Shown: positions 53,515 through 62,033, numbered from the stretch's first letter. The stretch is 64,000 nucleotides of DNA from Patulibacter defluvii (GCF_034096925.1 NZ_JAWZSQ010000017.1:54994-118993); one strand, 5' to 3'. Notes: generated by a model from the sequence alone, not told the origin. Numbers and translations: made by a program.

Positions 53515-53540
53515 TCCGGGCCAGCGAGGAGGAGGAAGCG

Positions 53541-53966
53541 ATGGGCAAGCTCGACGGCGGTTGCCTCTGTGGCAGCGTCCGCTACACGGTCGACGGGGAG
53601 GAGCCGATCATGACGGCGATCTGCCACTGCACCGACTGCCAGAAGCAGACCGCGTCGGCGTTCTCGGTGATCGCCGGGGTGGCGATCGAGGACCTGCACG
53701 TGGAGGGCGAGACGAAGGTCTTCGACACGATCGGCAGCGACCGCGGGCAGCCGGCCCACCGCCACTTCTGCCCCCAGTGCGGGTCGCCGATCATGTCGAT
53801 CCTGGCCGACGCCGACGAGGTCGCCTGGATCAAGGCCGGCACGCTCGACGACGCGTCGTGGCTGACGCCCGAGCTGGAGGCCTGGACCGACTCCGCCCAG
53901 CCGTGGGCGCGGACGCCCGAGCGCGACGACCGCGGCTACTTCCCGCGCGGTCTCGACACGGAGTAG
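53541..53966 (+). CDS. GFA (glutathione-dependent formaldehyde-activating enzyme-like) zinc protein
   Basis: 141 residues, RBS GAGGAGGAAG. Zinc cysteines are visible: C8 and C10 in CLCGSV, C28, C30 and C33 in ICHCTDCQ, and C77 and C80 in CPQC. This is the Mss4-like GFA fold. Despite the family name, glutathione is not made by most actinobacteria, so a metal-chaperone or other thiol-linked role is more likely. It lies between the carboxylase and a second acyl-CoA-dehydrogenase-like gene in the same operon. Confidence 0.75.
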   Translation: MGKLDGGCLCGSVRYTVDGEEPIMTAICHCTDCQKQTASAFSVIAGVAIEDLHVEGETKVFDTIGSDRGQPAHRHFCPQCGSPIMSILADADEVAWIKAGTLDDASWLTPELEAWTDSAQPWARTPERDDRGYFPRGLDTE

Positions 53967-53971
53967 CGGGC

Positions 53972-55225
53972 ATGGGCCGGCACGACGTGGAGATGACGGA
54001 GGCCGAGCGGGCCGCGGTCCTCGCGCGGGCGCGGGAACTGGCCGCGGAGTTCGCCGCGATCGGTCCCCAGGCGGACGCCGACAACCGCTTCCCGACCGAG
54101 CTGGTGCCGCTCTACAAGGAGGCGAACCTGCCCGCGCTGGCGGTGCCGAAGGCGTACGGCGGGCTCGGCGGCGACATCTGGACGACGACGCTCGTCTCGC
54201 GCGAGCTGGCCAAGGGCGATCCGGCGGCGGCGCTGGCCTTCAACATGCACCAGACGATGGTCGGCATCTTCCGCGGCCTGCTCGACGACGCCGCCAGGGC
54301 CCGCGTCTTCGGCCTGGTCGTCGAGCAGGGCCAGCTCGTCTGCGGCTGCTTCAGCGAGGACCGTGCCGGCCTGGCCGGGCTCGCCGACACCGTCGCGGTG
54401 CCGGACGCCGCCGGCGGCTGGCGGATCAGCGGGCGCAAGACCTGGGCCACCCTCTGCCAGGGGGCCGACCTCGTCGCCTTCAACGCGACCGTGACCGGCG
54501 CCGACGGCGCCCTGCCCGACGACCACCGCGAGCACGCCGCCCGCGAATCGGTCTTCGTGCTCCCGATCGACGCGCCCGGGATCGCCATCAAGGAGACCTG
54601 GGACACGATGGGGATGCGGGCCACCGGCACCCACACGGTGATCTTCGAGGACGTCCACGCGCCGGCGGACGCCTACGGCGGCAACTTCCGCGAGGGGCTG
54701 TTCGGCCATTTCGAGTGGGCGTCGATGAGCTTCGCCGGCGTCTACCAGGGGCTGGCGGAGAAGGCCGGCCTGGAGTGCCGCGAGATCCTCCGGCGGACCT
54801 CGCTCGGGGCGACCACCGCCGGTGACGACGTCGCGCTCAAGGGCATCGGCTTCGTCCAGCACGGGCTCGGCCGGATGCTGCTGGAGACCGAGGCGGCGGC
54901 GCGGACCCTGGAGGCCACCGGGCGGATCCTGATCGAGGGCCGCGACGCGGAGTGGGATCCGCAGGCGCGGACGGCCTGGCTCGACGTCGCCAAGGTGACC
55001 GCGACCGAGAACGCGATCCGTGCCACCGACGCCGCGCTGCGGCTGGTCGGCGGCCAGGGCTACCGCCGCGGCCACGTGCTCGAACGGCTCTACCGCGACG
55101 CGCGCGCGGGACCCTTCCACCCGCTGACGACCGACCAGGCGTACGATCTGCTCGGGAGGTCGGAGCTGGGGCTGCTGACCGTGCCGCACCAGGCGCCCAT
55201 CGACGAACGGGTCGCGGCTGCATAG
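53972..55225 (+). CDS. Acyl-CoA dehydrogenase-superfamily flavoprotein, unusual C-terminus
   Basis: 417 residues. N-terminal and central parts fit the acyl-CoA dehydrogenase fold (LPALAVPKAYGGLGGDIWTT, GWRISGRKTWATLCQGADL and the WDTMGMRATGTHTVIF strand). In place of the usual YEGT-type catalytic loop, the C-terminal part reads RDARAGPFHPLTTDQAYDLL, so no catalytic glutamate is visible there. Such C-termini occur in dehydrogenase-fold flavin monooxygenases (DszC/HpaH-like) as well as in uncharacterised dehydrogenases. With a flavin reductase in the region, an oxygenase role is possible. Confidence 0.72.
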   Translation: MGRHDVEMTEAERAAVLARARELAAEFAAIGPQADADNRFPTELVPLYKEANLPALAVPKAYGGLGGDIWTTTLVSRELAKGDPAAALAFNMHQTMVGIFRGLLDDAARARVFGLVVEQGQLVCGCFSEDRAGLAGLADTVAVPDAAGGWRISGRKTWATLCQGADLVAFNATVTGADGALPDDHREHAARESVFVLPIDAPGIAIKETWDTMGMRATGTHTVIFEDVHAPADAYGGNFREGLFGHFEWASMSFAGVYQGLAEKAGLECREILRRTSLGATTAGDDVALKGIGFVQHGLGRMLLETEAAARTLEATGRILIEGRDAEWDPQARTAWLDVAKVTATENAIRATDAALRLVGGQGYRRGHVLERLYRDARAGPFHPLTTDQAYDLLGRSELGLLTVPHQAPIDERVAAA

Positions 55226-55270
55226 CGAACGCGGCCTCGGCGAGGACCGAGACGGAGGACACTTTTCCCG

Positions 55271-55792
55271 ATGGCGACCACCGACAGTCTGGGCTGGGGG
55301 TCGCCGTGGGTCCGTCTCGACGATGCGCGTCCGGCGCAGCGACCTCACGACGCGATGGAGAGCGACGACCCCGTGCCCGCCGAGCGGGCCCCCGAGGACG
55401 ACGGGCTGTTCGCCGGCTTCGACGGGCCGGTCGCCGCGTTCGCGCGGCGGGTGGCGCTCGGCCTGCGCCACCGCGAGGCCGCCGAGCGGCTGGCCCAGGC
55501 CGACGTGCGGGCGCTGATCGAGATCACCGACCGGCCCGACACCGCCGTCACGCTGCTCTTCGACCGCGAGCCGCCGGCGGTGGTCGAGGGCGCGGTCGCC
55601 GGGGTCGAGCCGACGGTGCGGCTCTACCTGACCGCCAGCGACCTGGAGGGCATGCTCGACGAGGGCACCCACCTGCCGATGGCGATCCTCGCCGGCGAGG
55701 TCCGCTTCGAGGGCGCCGTCCGCAAGCTGCTGCGGGTGCTGCCGATCCTGCGCGGCGCGGTCGCCGAGCACGAGGCCGGCGACGGCGCCTAG
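55271..55792 (+). CDS. SCP2-like lipid-binding protein, third copy
   Basis: 173 residues from ATG 55271. An N-terminal low-complexity stretch of about 45 residues precedes a domain with VTLLFDREPPAVVEGAVAGV and VRLYLTASDLEGMLDEGTHL. LPMAILAGEVRFEGAVRKLL follows, matching the core of the two SCP2-like proteins at 33951 and 34716. The ATG starts 45 bases after the previous stop. It converges on the LuxR gene, sharing its last four bases with the opposite stop region. Likely a soluble lipid or acyl-CoA binder. Confidence 0.62.
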   Translation: MATTDSLGWGSPWVRLDDARPAQRPHDAMESDDPVPAERAPEDDGLFAGFDGPVAAFARRVALGLRHREAAERLAQADVRALIEITDRPDTAVTLLFDREPPAVVEGAVAGVEPTVRLYLTASDLEGMLDEGTHLPMAILAGEVRFEGAVRKLLRVLPILRGAVAEHEAGDGA

Positions 55793-56994
55793 TCGTCGAC
55801 CTGGCCGATCCCCAGGTAGCGGGCGATCGCCTGCGAGCGGTTGACCGCCCCGAGCTTGCGGAGGATGTGCTTGACGTGGGACTTGACGGTCCCCTCGGTG
55901 ATCACCAGCTGCTCGGCGATCGCGCCGTTGGTGGCGCCGACGACCATCAGCTCCAGCACCTCGCGCTCGCGGGCCGTCAGCTCGCTCAGCGCGTCGGCGT
56001 CGGAGGAGAGCGCGGAGACGGCGCTGCGGGCGACGATCGTTCCCGGGTCCGGGTGCTGCGCCAGGTCGATCCCCGAGTCGCACAGCTCGTCCATCATCCG
56101 CTCGGCCGAGGCCAGCGTCTCGCGCACGTGGTCGCGCTGGGCCCGCAGCCGCTCCAGCAGCACGCTCCGCTCGTAGATCTGGCCGAAGCCCTCGGCGAAC
56201 GCCCACAGCACGTCGCGGTCGACGTCGTCGACCCGTCGCGCGGCCGGGTGGTAGTCGGCGTGCAGGAACCCGACCACGTTGCCGCCCGGCATCACCGGGG
56301 CGGCCACGTACGAGCGCGAGTGCCCGGCGTCGACGATGATCGGCCGGTGGACGGTGGCCGTCTCGGTGTCGTAGACGATCCCCGGCCGCCGCTCGCGCAG
56401 CAGGTGCGCCTCGAGCGTCTCGTCGTCGAGCGGGATCGCCTGGTTGATCCAGTCGGTGAACCACGCGTCGTACTCGTGCTCGTCGCTGAAGTAGCCCGTC
56501 CACGGCTTCCAGAGGCCGTCCTCGACCCGCGACAGCACCACCCGGCCGAAGCCGCAGCGCCGGGCCAGCTCCTCGCAGACCTGGTCGACCAGGTCGGCCG
56601 ACGTCGGCAGCGACCGCAGCCGGGCCAGGCCGGCCGAGCAGTCGACGAGCCGGCGGGTGCGGAGGCTCAGCTCGTGCTCGTACAGCTCCAGCGCCAGCTG
56701 CTGCAGCTCCGTCACCAGCGCGCACAGGCGCTTGGTCGTGGCGCGGTCGGCCTCGGCCGTCAGCCGCAGCCGCTCGATGCAGATCCAGGTCAGCGCCGAG
56801 ACGATCTCCGCCGAGCGCCCCGGCCGGTCGCGGTCGACGCCGGAGACCGTGAGGGTCTCGCCCAGCGCCTCCGAGACCGCCTCGTGCATCGCCGTGACGC
56901 GGGCGACCAGCTCGCCCTCGCGCCGCCGCCAGCCCGGGCTGCGGGTCGGCGCCGGGAAGGCCCGCGGCGTCTCCTCCTGGCCGACGGTGCTCAT
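55789..56994 (-). CDS. GAF-domain LuxR-type transcriptional regulator (second of two)
   Basis: 401 residues. A central GAF-like sensor domain lies at about residues 135-290 (CGFGRVVLSRVEDGLWKPWT, RSYVAAPVMPGGNVVGFLHA). The C-terminal LuxR helix-turn-helix covers the last 65 residues (LTAREREVLELMVVGATNGA, VITEGTVKSHVKHILRKLGA). No receiver domain, so it is probably ligand-sensing rather than phosphorylated. It overlaps the first regulator by four bases. Together they are the strongest candidates to bind the paired GC dyads. Confidence 0.88.
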   Translation of the reverse strand: MSTVGQEETPRAFPAPTRSPGWRRREGELVARVTAMHEAVSEALGETLTVSGVDRDRPGRSAEIVSALTWICIERLRLTAEADRATTKRLCALVTELQQLALELYEHELSLRTRRLVDCSAGLARLRSLPTSADLVDQVCEELARRCGFGRVVLSRVEDGLWKPWTGYFSDEHEYDAWFTDWINQAIPLDDETLEAHLLRERRPGIVYDTETATVHRPIIVDAGHSRSYVAAPVMPGGNVVGFLHADYHPAARRVDDVDRDVLWAFAEGFGQIYERSVLLERLRAQRDHVRETLASAERMMDELCDSGIDLAQHPDPGTIVARSAVSALSSDADALSELTAREREVLELMVVGATNGAIAEQLVITEGTVKSHVKHILRKLGAVNRSQAIARYLGIGQVDD

Positions 56995-58160
56995 GGCGAC
57001 GGCGGCTGGTGGCGGGCCAGCCGCAGGTAGCGCGACACGGCCTCGGCGCGGTTCGAGGCGCGCAGCTTGCGGAGGATGTGCTTCACGTGGGACTTCACCG
57101 TGCTCTCCGAGACGACGAGCTGATCGGCGATCTGGACGTTGGTGGCGCCGCTGGCGAGCAGCCCCAGGACCTCGCGCTCGCGCGGGGTCAGGATCCCGTG
57201 GATCCGGGCCTCGGGGGCGGTCAGCATCGCCGCCGGCGAGGTCTGCTGGGCGTCGGCGCCGACCTCGCGGCGGGCCAGCTCGACCTGCTGCTCGCAGAGC
57301 TCGGCGATCATCGACTCGGTGCTGCCGAAGGCCTCGCCGATCCGGTCGCGCTGGAGCGCCAGCCGCTCGACCAGCACCGCCCGCTCGAAGATCAGGCCGA
57401 AGCCCTCGGCGAAGGTCTGGACGTTGTCGCGGTCGTAGCTCGTCAGCGGGCGACCGGACCAGTAGGCGTCGGCGTGCAGGAACCCGACGACGGGCCCGGT
57501 GGTGACGATCGGCGCGACGACGTAGGCCCGGGTCTCCGACAGCTCGATCAGCGGCCGGAAGGTGCGGGCCTCGCCCTGCGCGTCGTGGATCAGCGCCGGG
57601 GCCCGGCGGCGGACCAGCTCGGCTTCGAGCATCGAGGTCGTGAGCGGGATCTCGATCCCGTCGAGGAACCGCTTCAGGTCCTCGTTGACGTCGCTGTCCT
57701 CGCCGGCCGCGATGTGCAGCACCTCGGGCACCCAGGTCGACCCCCGCACGCGCGAGATCAGCGCGCGGTCGAAGCCGCAGGCGGCGCACAGCTCGGCCGG
57801 GGCGGCGGCGATCAGGGCCGCCGAGCTCGGCGCCTGGCGGATCCGGGCCAGCGCCTCGTGGATCCGGTGGAGGGTCTGGAACCGCAGGCCGAGCGTGTGC
57901 TCGCGCAGGTCCGACTGCAGCTCGCCGACCTCGACCAGCAGCTCGCAGAGGTCGGCGGCCCGCGCCGGCGTCAGGTCGCCGGTCAGGAACTCACCGCTGA
58001 TCTGCTCGGTGGCGCTGGTCAGCGTCGCGATCAGCTGGCGGGCACCGTCGGGATCGGGGTCGGGCGGGTCGGCCGAGACCAGCTCGCGGGTCGCGGCCGT
58101 CAGCTCGCGGACGCGACGATCGATGTCGGACGCCGCCGGCGTGGCTGCTGCCGAGCTCAA
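56991..58160 (-). CDS. GAF-domain LuxR-type transcriptional regulator (first of two)
   Basis: 389 residues from a TTG start at 58160 with a strong GGGAGGAG ribosome site six bases upstream; the in-frame GTG at 58181 lacks one. A GAF-like domain spans about residues 115-270 (CGFDRALISRVRGSTWVPEV, TRAYVVAPIVTTGPVVGFLH). The C-terminal LuxR HTH is LTPREREVLGLLASGATNVQ and VVSESTVKSHVKHILRKLRA. It is a paralog of the gene after it, and their products may form homo- or heterodimers. It diverges from the HMG-CoA lyase gene, whose shared gap holds several GC dyads. Confidence 0.88.
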   Translation of the reverse strand: MSSAAATPAASDIDRRVRELTAATRELVSADPPDPDPDGARQLIATLTSATEQISGEFLTGDLTPARAADLCELLVEVGELQSDLREHTLGLRFQTLHRIHEALARIRQAPSSAALIAAAPAELCAACGFDRALISRVRGSTWVPEVLHIAAGEDSDVNEDLKRFLDGIEIPLTTSMLEAELVRRRAPALIHDAQGEARTFRPLIELSETRAYVVAPIVTTGPVVGFLHADAYWSGRPLTSYDRDNVQTFAEGFGLIFERAVLVERLALQRDRIGEAFGSTESMIAELCEQQVELARREVGADAQQTSPAAMLTAPEARIHGILTPREREVLGLLASGATNVQIADQLVVSESTVKSHVKHILRKLRASNRAEAVSRYLRLARHQPPSP

Positions 58161-58240
58161 CCCACTCTCCTCCCTCGTCACCGGGCACGCGGGCGGCGGC
58201 TGCCGGTCCGCGAACGGGTCCTCCCGTGACCCGTTGGCCG

Positions 58241-58246
58241 ATGCTA
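58241..58246 (-). promoter_or_regulatory. -10 element for the LuxR regulator pair
   Basis: TAGCAT (58246 to 58241 on the minus strand) about 80 bases before the TTG start. No clear -35 and no pair of dyads at the standard spacing was found on this strand. Confidence 0.3.
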
Positions 58247-58277
58247 CCTCAGCGTTCCCGAGCCGACCGGGGGGTGA

Positions 58278-58341
58278 CCGCGAGCGGGGGAGCGATCTCC
58301 TCCGCAGGGAGGACGAGGGCCCGCCGCGGAGGGGGCAGATT
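58278..58341 (+). promoter_or_regulatory. Paired-dyad promoter of the HMG-CoA lyase gene, with a third dyad
   Basis: Dyads CCGC-GA-GCGG (centre 58282.5) and one centred at 58305 (22.5 bp apart) precede -10 CAGATT (58336-58341) by 31 bp. A third dyad CCCGCCG-CGGAGGG (58320-58333) lies against the -10. The region is shared with the divergent LuxR operon. Confidence 0.42.
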
Positions 58342-58349
58342 GGCCTCCT

Positions 58350-58364
58350 GCAGCGGTCCGCTGC
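58350..58364 (+). repeat. 7-bp inverted repeat just before the HMG-CoA lyase start
   Basis: GCAGCGG-T-CCGCTGC at 58350-58364 is a perfect 7-bp inverted repeat around one base, six bases before ATG 58371, where a Shine-Dalgarno would be expected but is absent. It could bind a protein or sequester the start. Confidence 0.4.
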
Positions 58365-58370
58365 CTCGCC

Positions 58371-59324
58371 ATGCCGTCCTTCCGGGAGCCGACGTTGCCC
58401 GCCGATCCGCCCCTGCCCGCCGCCGTCACGATCCGCGAGGTCGGCCCCCGCGACGGGTTCCAGAACGAGCCCGAGCGGATCCCCACCGCCGACAAGATCC
58501 GCCTGATCGAGAGCCTGGCGCGGACCGGTCTGCGCCGGATCGAGGTCGCCAGCTTCGTGCGACCGGACGTGCTGCCGCAGCTGGCCGACGGGGCCGAGGT
58601 GCTGCGGTCGATCGAGGTCCCGGACGACGTCCACCTGAGCGTGCTGGTGCCGAACCCGCGCGGGCTCGACCACGCGCTCGAGCTGCGCGACCGCTTCCAC
58701 GAGGTCTGCCTGTTCGTCAGCGCCAGCGACAGCCACAACCGCCGCAACGTCAACCGCGGGAGCGACGAGACGCTGGCCGCGATCGAGGCGATGCTGCCGC
58801 AGGTCCACGCCGCCGGCCTCCGCTGCCAGGCGGTGGTCGCGACCGCCTTCGGCTGCCCCTACGAGGGCGTCGTCCCGCTCGAGCGGACGCTGGCGATCGC
58901 CGGTCGGCTGGTCGACGCGGGCGCCGACGAGGTCGGCTTCGGCGACACCACGGGGATGGCCAACCCGCGCCAGGTGCGGTCGTTCTTCGCGGCCGCCCGC
59001 GAGCAGCTGCCGGCGGTCGAGCTGACCGCCCACTTCCACAACACCCGCGGCCAGGGGCTGGCCAACGCGCTGGCCGCGCTGGAGGCGGGCTGCACGTCGT
59101 TCGAGTCGAGCTTCGGCGAGCTCGGCGGCTGCCCGGTGCCGCCCGGGGCGACCGGCAACATCGCGACCGAGGACCTGCTCTCGATGCTGCACGAGATGGG
59201 CGTCGAGACCGGCGTCTCGCTGCCGGCGCTGCTGGAGGCCAGCCGCGACGTCCAGCGGGTGCTCGGCCGGCCGCTCGGCAGCCACGTGCTGGTGGCCGGA
59301 CCGGTCGACTGGAGCGGCGACTGA
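58371..59324 (+). CDS. liuE: Hydroxymethylglutaryl-CoA lyase
   Basis: 317 residues. The HMG-CoA lyase pattern is complete: EVGPRDGFQNEPERIPTADK at the N-terminus, EVASFVRPD, ADEVGFGDTTGMANP and HFHNTRGQGLANALAALEAG. The signature GCPVPPGATGNIATEDL contains the active-site cysteine. It splits HMG-CoA to acetyl-CoA and acetoacetate, the last step of leucine degradation. It lies away from liuA-liuD-liuB, in its own promoter unit with a paired-dyad layout. Confidence 0.92.
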   Translation: MPSFREPTLPADPPLPAAVTIREVGPRDGFQNEPERIPTADKIRLIESLARTGLRRIEVASFVRPDVLPQLADGAEVLRSIEVPDDVHLSVLVPNPRGLDHALELRDRFHEVCLFVSASDSHNRRNVNRGSDETLAAIEAMLPQVHAAGLRCQAVVATAFGCPYEGVVPLERTLAIAGRLVDAGADEVGFGDTTGMANPRQVRSFFAAAREQLPAVELTAHFHNTRGQGLANALAALEAGCTSFESSFGELGGCPVPPGATGNIATEDLLSMLHEMGVETGVSLPALLEASRDVQRVLGRPLGSHVLVAGPVDWSGD

Positions 59325-59334
59325 GCGGCGGCTG

Positions 59335-59398
59335 CCCCGACCGGAGGGCGGGAACCCCTCGCCGGTGAGATGGCGCGCCGCCGGGCCCGGGACAGAAT
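59335..59398 (+). promoter_or_regulatory. Paired-dyad promoter of the aldehyde dehydrogenase gene
   Basis: Dyads CCGACCGG (centre 59340.5) and a second one centred about 59361.5, 21 bp apart, followed by -10 CAGAAT at 59393-59398, 31.5 bp from the proximal centre. The distal octamer CCGACCGG also occurs upstream of the LuxR genes. Confidence 0.45.
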
Positions 59399-59461
59399 CG
59401 GGCGATCCGTCGCCGCGAGCGCTCGCTCGGCCGCGACGACCACCGACCTGGGGAGACGAGC

Positions 59462-60979
59462 ATGGCGACCGTGGGCGTCCAGCACCACAAGATGTTCATC
59501 GGCGGCGCGTGGCACGACGCCGACGAGGCCTACGAGATCCGCAACCCGGCCGACGAGGAGCTCGTCGCGACGGTCGCCAAGGGCACCGCCGACCACGTCG
59601 ACGCGGCGGTCGCGGCGGCGCGGGCGGCGTTCCGCAGCGGCTGCTGGTCGGGGCTCAGCGGCGACGACCGGGCGGCGGTGATGCTGCGGATCGCCGACGG
59701 CGTCTCCGAGCACCTGGAGGAACTGATCGAGCTGGAGATCGCGGCCAACGGCGCCACGGTCCGCCAGGCCGGCGGCTTCCACATCGGCCTCGCCGCCCCG
59801 CACCTGACCTACTTCGCCGAGCTGGCGGCGCGCCACGTCCCCGAGCACGGGATCGCCACCGCGCCCTACCCGACGGTCTCCCAGAACGTCCTCCGCCGCG
59901 AGCCGATCGGGGTCTGCGCCGGGATCCTGCCGTGGAACTTCCCGCTCGTGCTGAGCCTGTGGAAGATCGGCCCGGCGCTGGCCGCCGGCAACACCGTCGT
60001 GATCAAGACCGACGAGAAGACGCCGCTCTCGACCCTGGCCTTCGCCCGGATCGCCCACGAGGCCGGGCTGCCGGCCGGGGTCCTGAACGTGATCACCGGC
60101 GACGGCGAGGACGTCGGCGCGCGGCTGGCCTCGCACCCCGACGTCGGCAAGGTCGCCTTCACCGGCTCGACCGCGGTCGGGCGCGAGATCATGCGGCTGG
60201 CCTCGCAGACGGTCAAGAAGGTCTCGCTGGAGCTGGGCGGCAAGGGCGCGGCGGTCGTGCTCGACGACGCCGACCTCGAGACCGTCGCCGACGCCGCGCT
60301 CTTCGGCTGCTGCCTCTACAGCGGGCAGATGTGCGAGTCGATCACGCGGCTGATCGTGCCCGAGTCGATCCACGACGAGCTGGTGGCGCGGATCGTCGAG
60401 CGCGCGCGGACGATCACCCTCGGCGATCCGGCCGACTACGACACCGACGTCGGCCCGGTCGTCTCGGCCGAGCAGCACGCGCGGATCCTCGACTACCTGC
60501 GGATCGGCCGCGAGGAGGGCGCGACCGTCGCCACCGGCGGCGGGGTCCCCGAGGGGCCGGAGTTCGAGCGCGGCTTCTGGATCGAGCCGACCGTCTTCAC
60601 CGGCGTCATCAACGAGATGCGGATCGCGCGCGAGGAGATCTTCGGGCCGGTCCTCTGCGTCATCAAGTACAGCGGCGACCCGGACGAGGGCGTCGCGATC
60701 GCCAACGACTCGATCTACGGCCTCTCGGCCGCGGTCTGGAGCGGCGACTACGAGCGCGCGCTCGAGGTGGCGGCGAAGCTCGAGGCCGGCACGGTCTGGG
60801 TCAACGACGTCCACATGGTCGACCCGGCGCTGCCCTTCGGCGGCTACAAGCAGAGCGGGCTGGGCCGCGAGCTGGGGCCGGACGCGCTCAACGAGTACAC
60901 CGAGGTCAAGCACATCCACATCGACCTCTCGCAGCGGCGCGAGGCCCGCGCCTACGACATGGTCCTCAGCGACGGCTGA
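59462..60979 (+). CDS. NAD(P)-dependent aldehyde dehydrogenase
   Basis: 505 residues. GICGAGILPWNFP-type NAD-binding residues appear as VCAGILPWNFPLVLSLWK. The general-base glutamate is in LELGGKGAAV and the catalytic cysteine in SGQMCESITRLIV. EEIFGPVLCVIKY and PFGGYKQSGLGRELG are family-typical. It oxidises an aldehyde to the carboxylic acid. It could feed an acid to the nearby acyl-CoA synthetases; a semialdehyde from the imino-acid island is an alternative. Substrate not identifiable. Confidence 0.9.
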   Translation: MATVGVQHHKMFIGGAWHDADEAYEIRNPADEELVATVAKGTADHVDAAVAAARAAFRSGCWSGLSGDDRAAVMLRIADGVSEHLEELIELEIAANGATVRQAGGFHIGLAAPHLTYFAELAARHVPEHGIATAPYPTVSQNVLRREPIGVCAGILPWNFPLVLSLWKIGPALAAGNTVVIKTDEKTPLSTLAFARIAHEAGLPAGVLNVITGDGEDVGARLASHPDVGKVAFTGSTAVGREIMRLASQTVKKVSLELGGKGAAVVLDDADLETVADAALFGCCLYSGQMCESITRLIVPESIHDELVARIVERARTITLGDPADYDTDVGPVVSAEQHARILDYLRIGREEGATVATGGGVPEGPEFERGFWIEPTVFTGVINEMRIAREEIFGPVLCVIKYSGDPDEGVAIANDSIYGLSAAVWSGDYERALEVAAKLEAGTVWVNDVHMVDPALPFGGYKQSGLGRELGPDALNEYTEVKHIHIDLSQRREARAYDMVLSDG

Positions 60980-60988
60980 GGCCGGCCG

Positions 60989-61924
60989 TCAGCGCGGGAC
61001 CTGCTCGTGGCGGCGGGTCTCGAGCAGCCGGGCGCCGGTCTCGATCGCGTCCTCCAGCTGTTCCAGCTCGCCGTCGGCGAGCGGTCCGCGGAGCGCGGCG
61101 TCGGCCAGCGCGGCCGTCGCCGCGACCGCCGCGGCGAGCTCGCCGTCGGCGGCGCCCAGCTCGACCTCCAGCAGCCGCAGGGCGGCGGCGGCCTGCAGCG
61201 CCGCCGCGCGCGTGCGGCCGTGGTCCAGGTCCAGGTGGGTGCGCAGCAGCAGGTCCTCGCCCTCGAGGATCGCCTGGCGGCCGGTCAGCGCGTCGGCCAC
61301 CGTCTGCGACGGGGCCAGCGCCGCGGCCCGCCGCTGCCGGCCGCCGGCGGGCGGGGGCAGCACCAGCGCCTCGGTCCAGGCGCCGTCGGAGACCTGGCTG
61401 GTGGTGCCATAGCCGATCCGGACGGCGCGGGCGTCGCGGCGCGTGACCTCGCCGACGTAGGGATCGCCGGCCCCGGCGCGGTGGGCACGGATCGCGCGGT
61501 TGAGCACCTCGAGGCCCTCGTCGATCCAGCGCTGCTGCAACGGCTCCTGGCGCTCGATCTCGTCCAGCCGGGCGCGCGCCTCCTGCTTCGTGGCCAGCGG
61601 CGCGCTGCCCTCGACGAAGCTCGCCAGCGCCACCGGCACCGGCTCGCCGCCGGCCTCGGCCTCGGCCGCTCGCGGTCGCCGTCGCAGCCGGAACCCGGTC
61701 GAGCGGGCGCCGACGACGGCGATCACCAGCACGTCGGCGTCACCGGTGGTGAGGACCGTGCCGGTGGTCCGGTGCCGCTCCCGCGGCGGGCCCTCCTCGG
61801 CGTCGGCGATCCCCGCCGGGTCGCGGTCGCGCAGGCCCCGCGACGGCGCGGCGACGTAGCGGCCGGGCGTCGGTCCGAGCGCGTGCGTGAACTCGAACTG
61901 GACGAACAGGAAGAGCGGTTCCAC
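60989..61924 (-). CDS. Conserved-looking protein of unknown function
   Basis: 311 residues, GTG start at 61924, probably leaderless. No family recognised. The first part is beta-rich (LFLFVQFEFTHALGPTPGRY, GDADVLVIAVVG). The centre contains IRIGYGTTSQVSDG-like residues (VRIGYGTTSQVSDGAWTEAL). The C-terminal half is strongly helical and Ala/Leu-rich (about residues 210-305), suggesting a coiled coil. No signal peptide or membrane segment. It converges on the aldehyde dehydrogenase gene and diverges from the Mce ATPase gene. Confidence 0.6.
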   Translation of the reverse strand: MEPLFLFVQFEFTHALGPTPGRYVAAPSRGLRDRDPAGIADAEEGPPRERHRTTGTVLTTGDADVLVIAVVGARSTGFRLRRRPRAAEAEAGGEPVPVALASFVEGSAPLATKQEARARLDEIERQEPLQQRWIDEGLEVLNRAIRAHRAGAGDPYVGEVTRRDARAVRIGYGTTSQVSDGAWTEALVLPPPAGGRQRRAAALAPSQTVADALTGRQAILEGEDLLLRTHLDLDHGRTRAAALQAAAALRLLEVELGAADGELAAAVAATAALADAALRGPLADGELEQLEDAIETGARLLETRRHEQVPR

Positions 61925-61930
61925 GGCCCG

Positions 61931-61936
61931 ACTCTA
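61931..61936 (-). promoter_or_regulatory. -10 element of a leaderless promoter for the unknown minus-strand gene
   Basis: TAGAGT (61936 to 61931 on the minus strand) lies six bases before the GTG start at 61924, consistent with transcription starting at the start codon. Confidence 0.35.
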
Positions 61937-61968
61937 CGCCCGCCGCCGCCCCGTCCGCGGCCGCTCCC

Positions 61969-62033
61969 CCTCGCAAGGAGGAGGGATATCCACCCCGTTG
62001 GGCATCCACATCCCGGAGGGCCGACCGTACGAT
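61969..62033 (+). promoter_or_regulatory. Paired-dyad promoter of the Mce ATPase gene
   Basis: Distal dyad CCTC-N5-GAGG (61969-61981, centre 61975) and proximal CCC-GTT-GGG (61994-62002, centre 61998), 23 bp apart. The -10 TACGAT is at 62028-62033, 30 bp from the proximal centre. It matches the layout before the mce operon 39 kb away. Confidence 0.5.
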
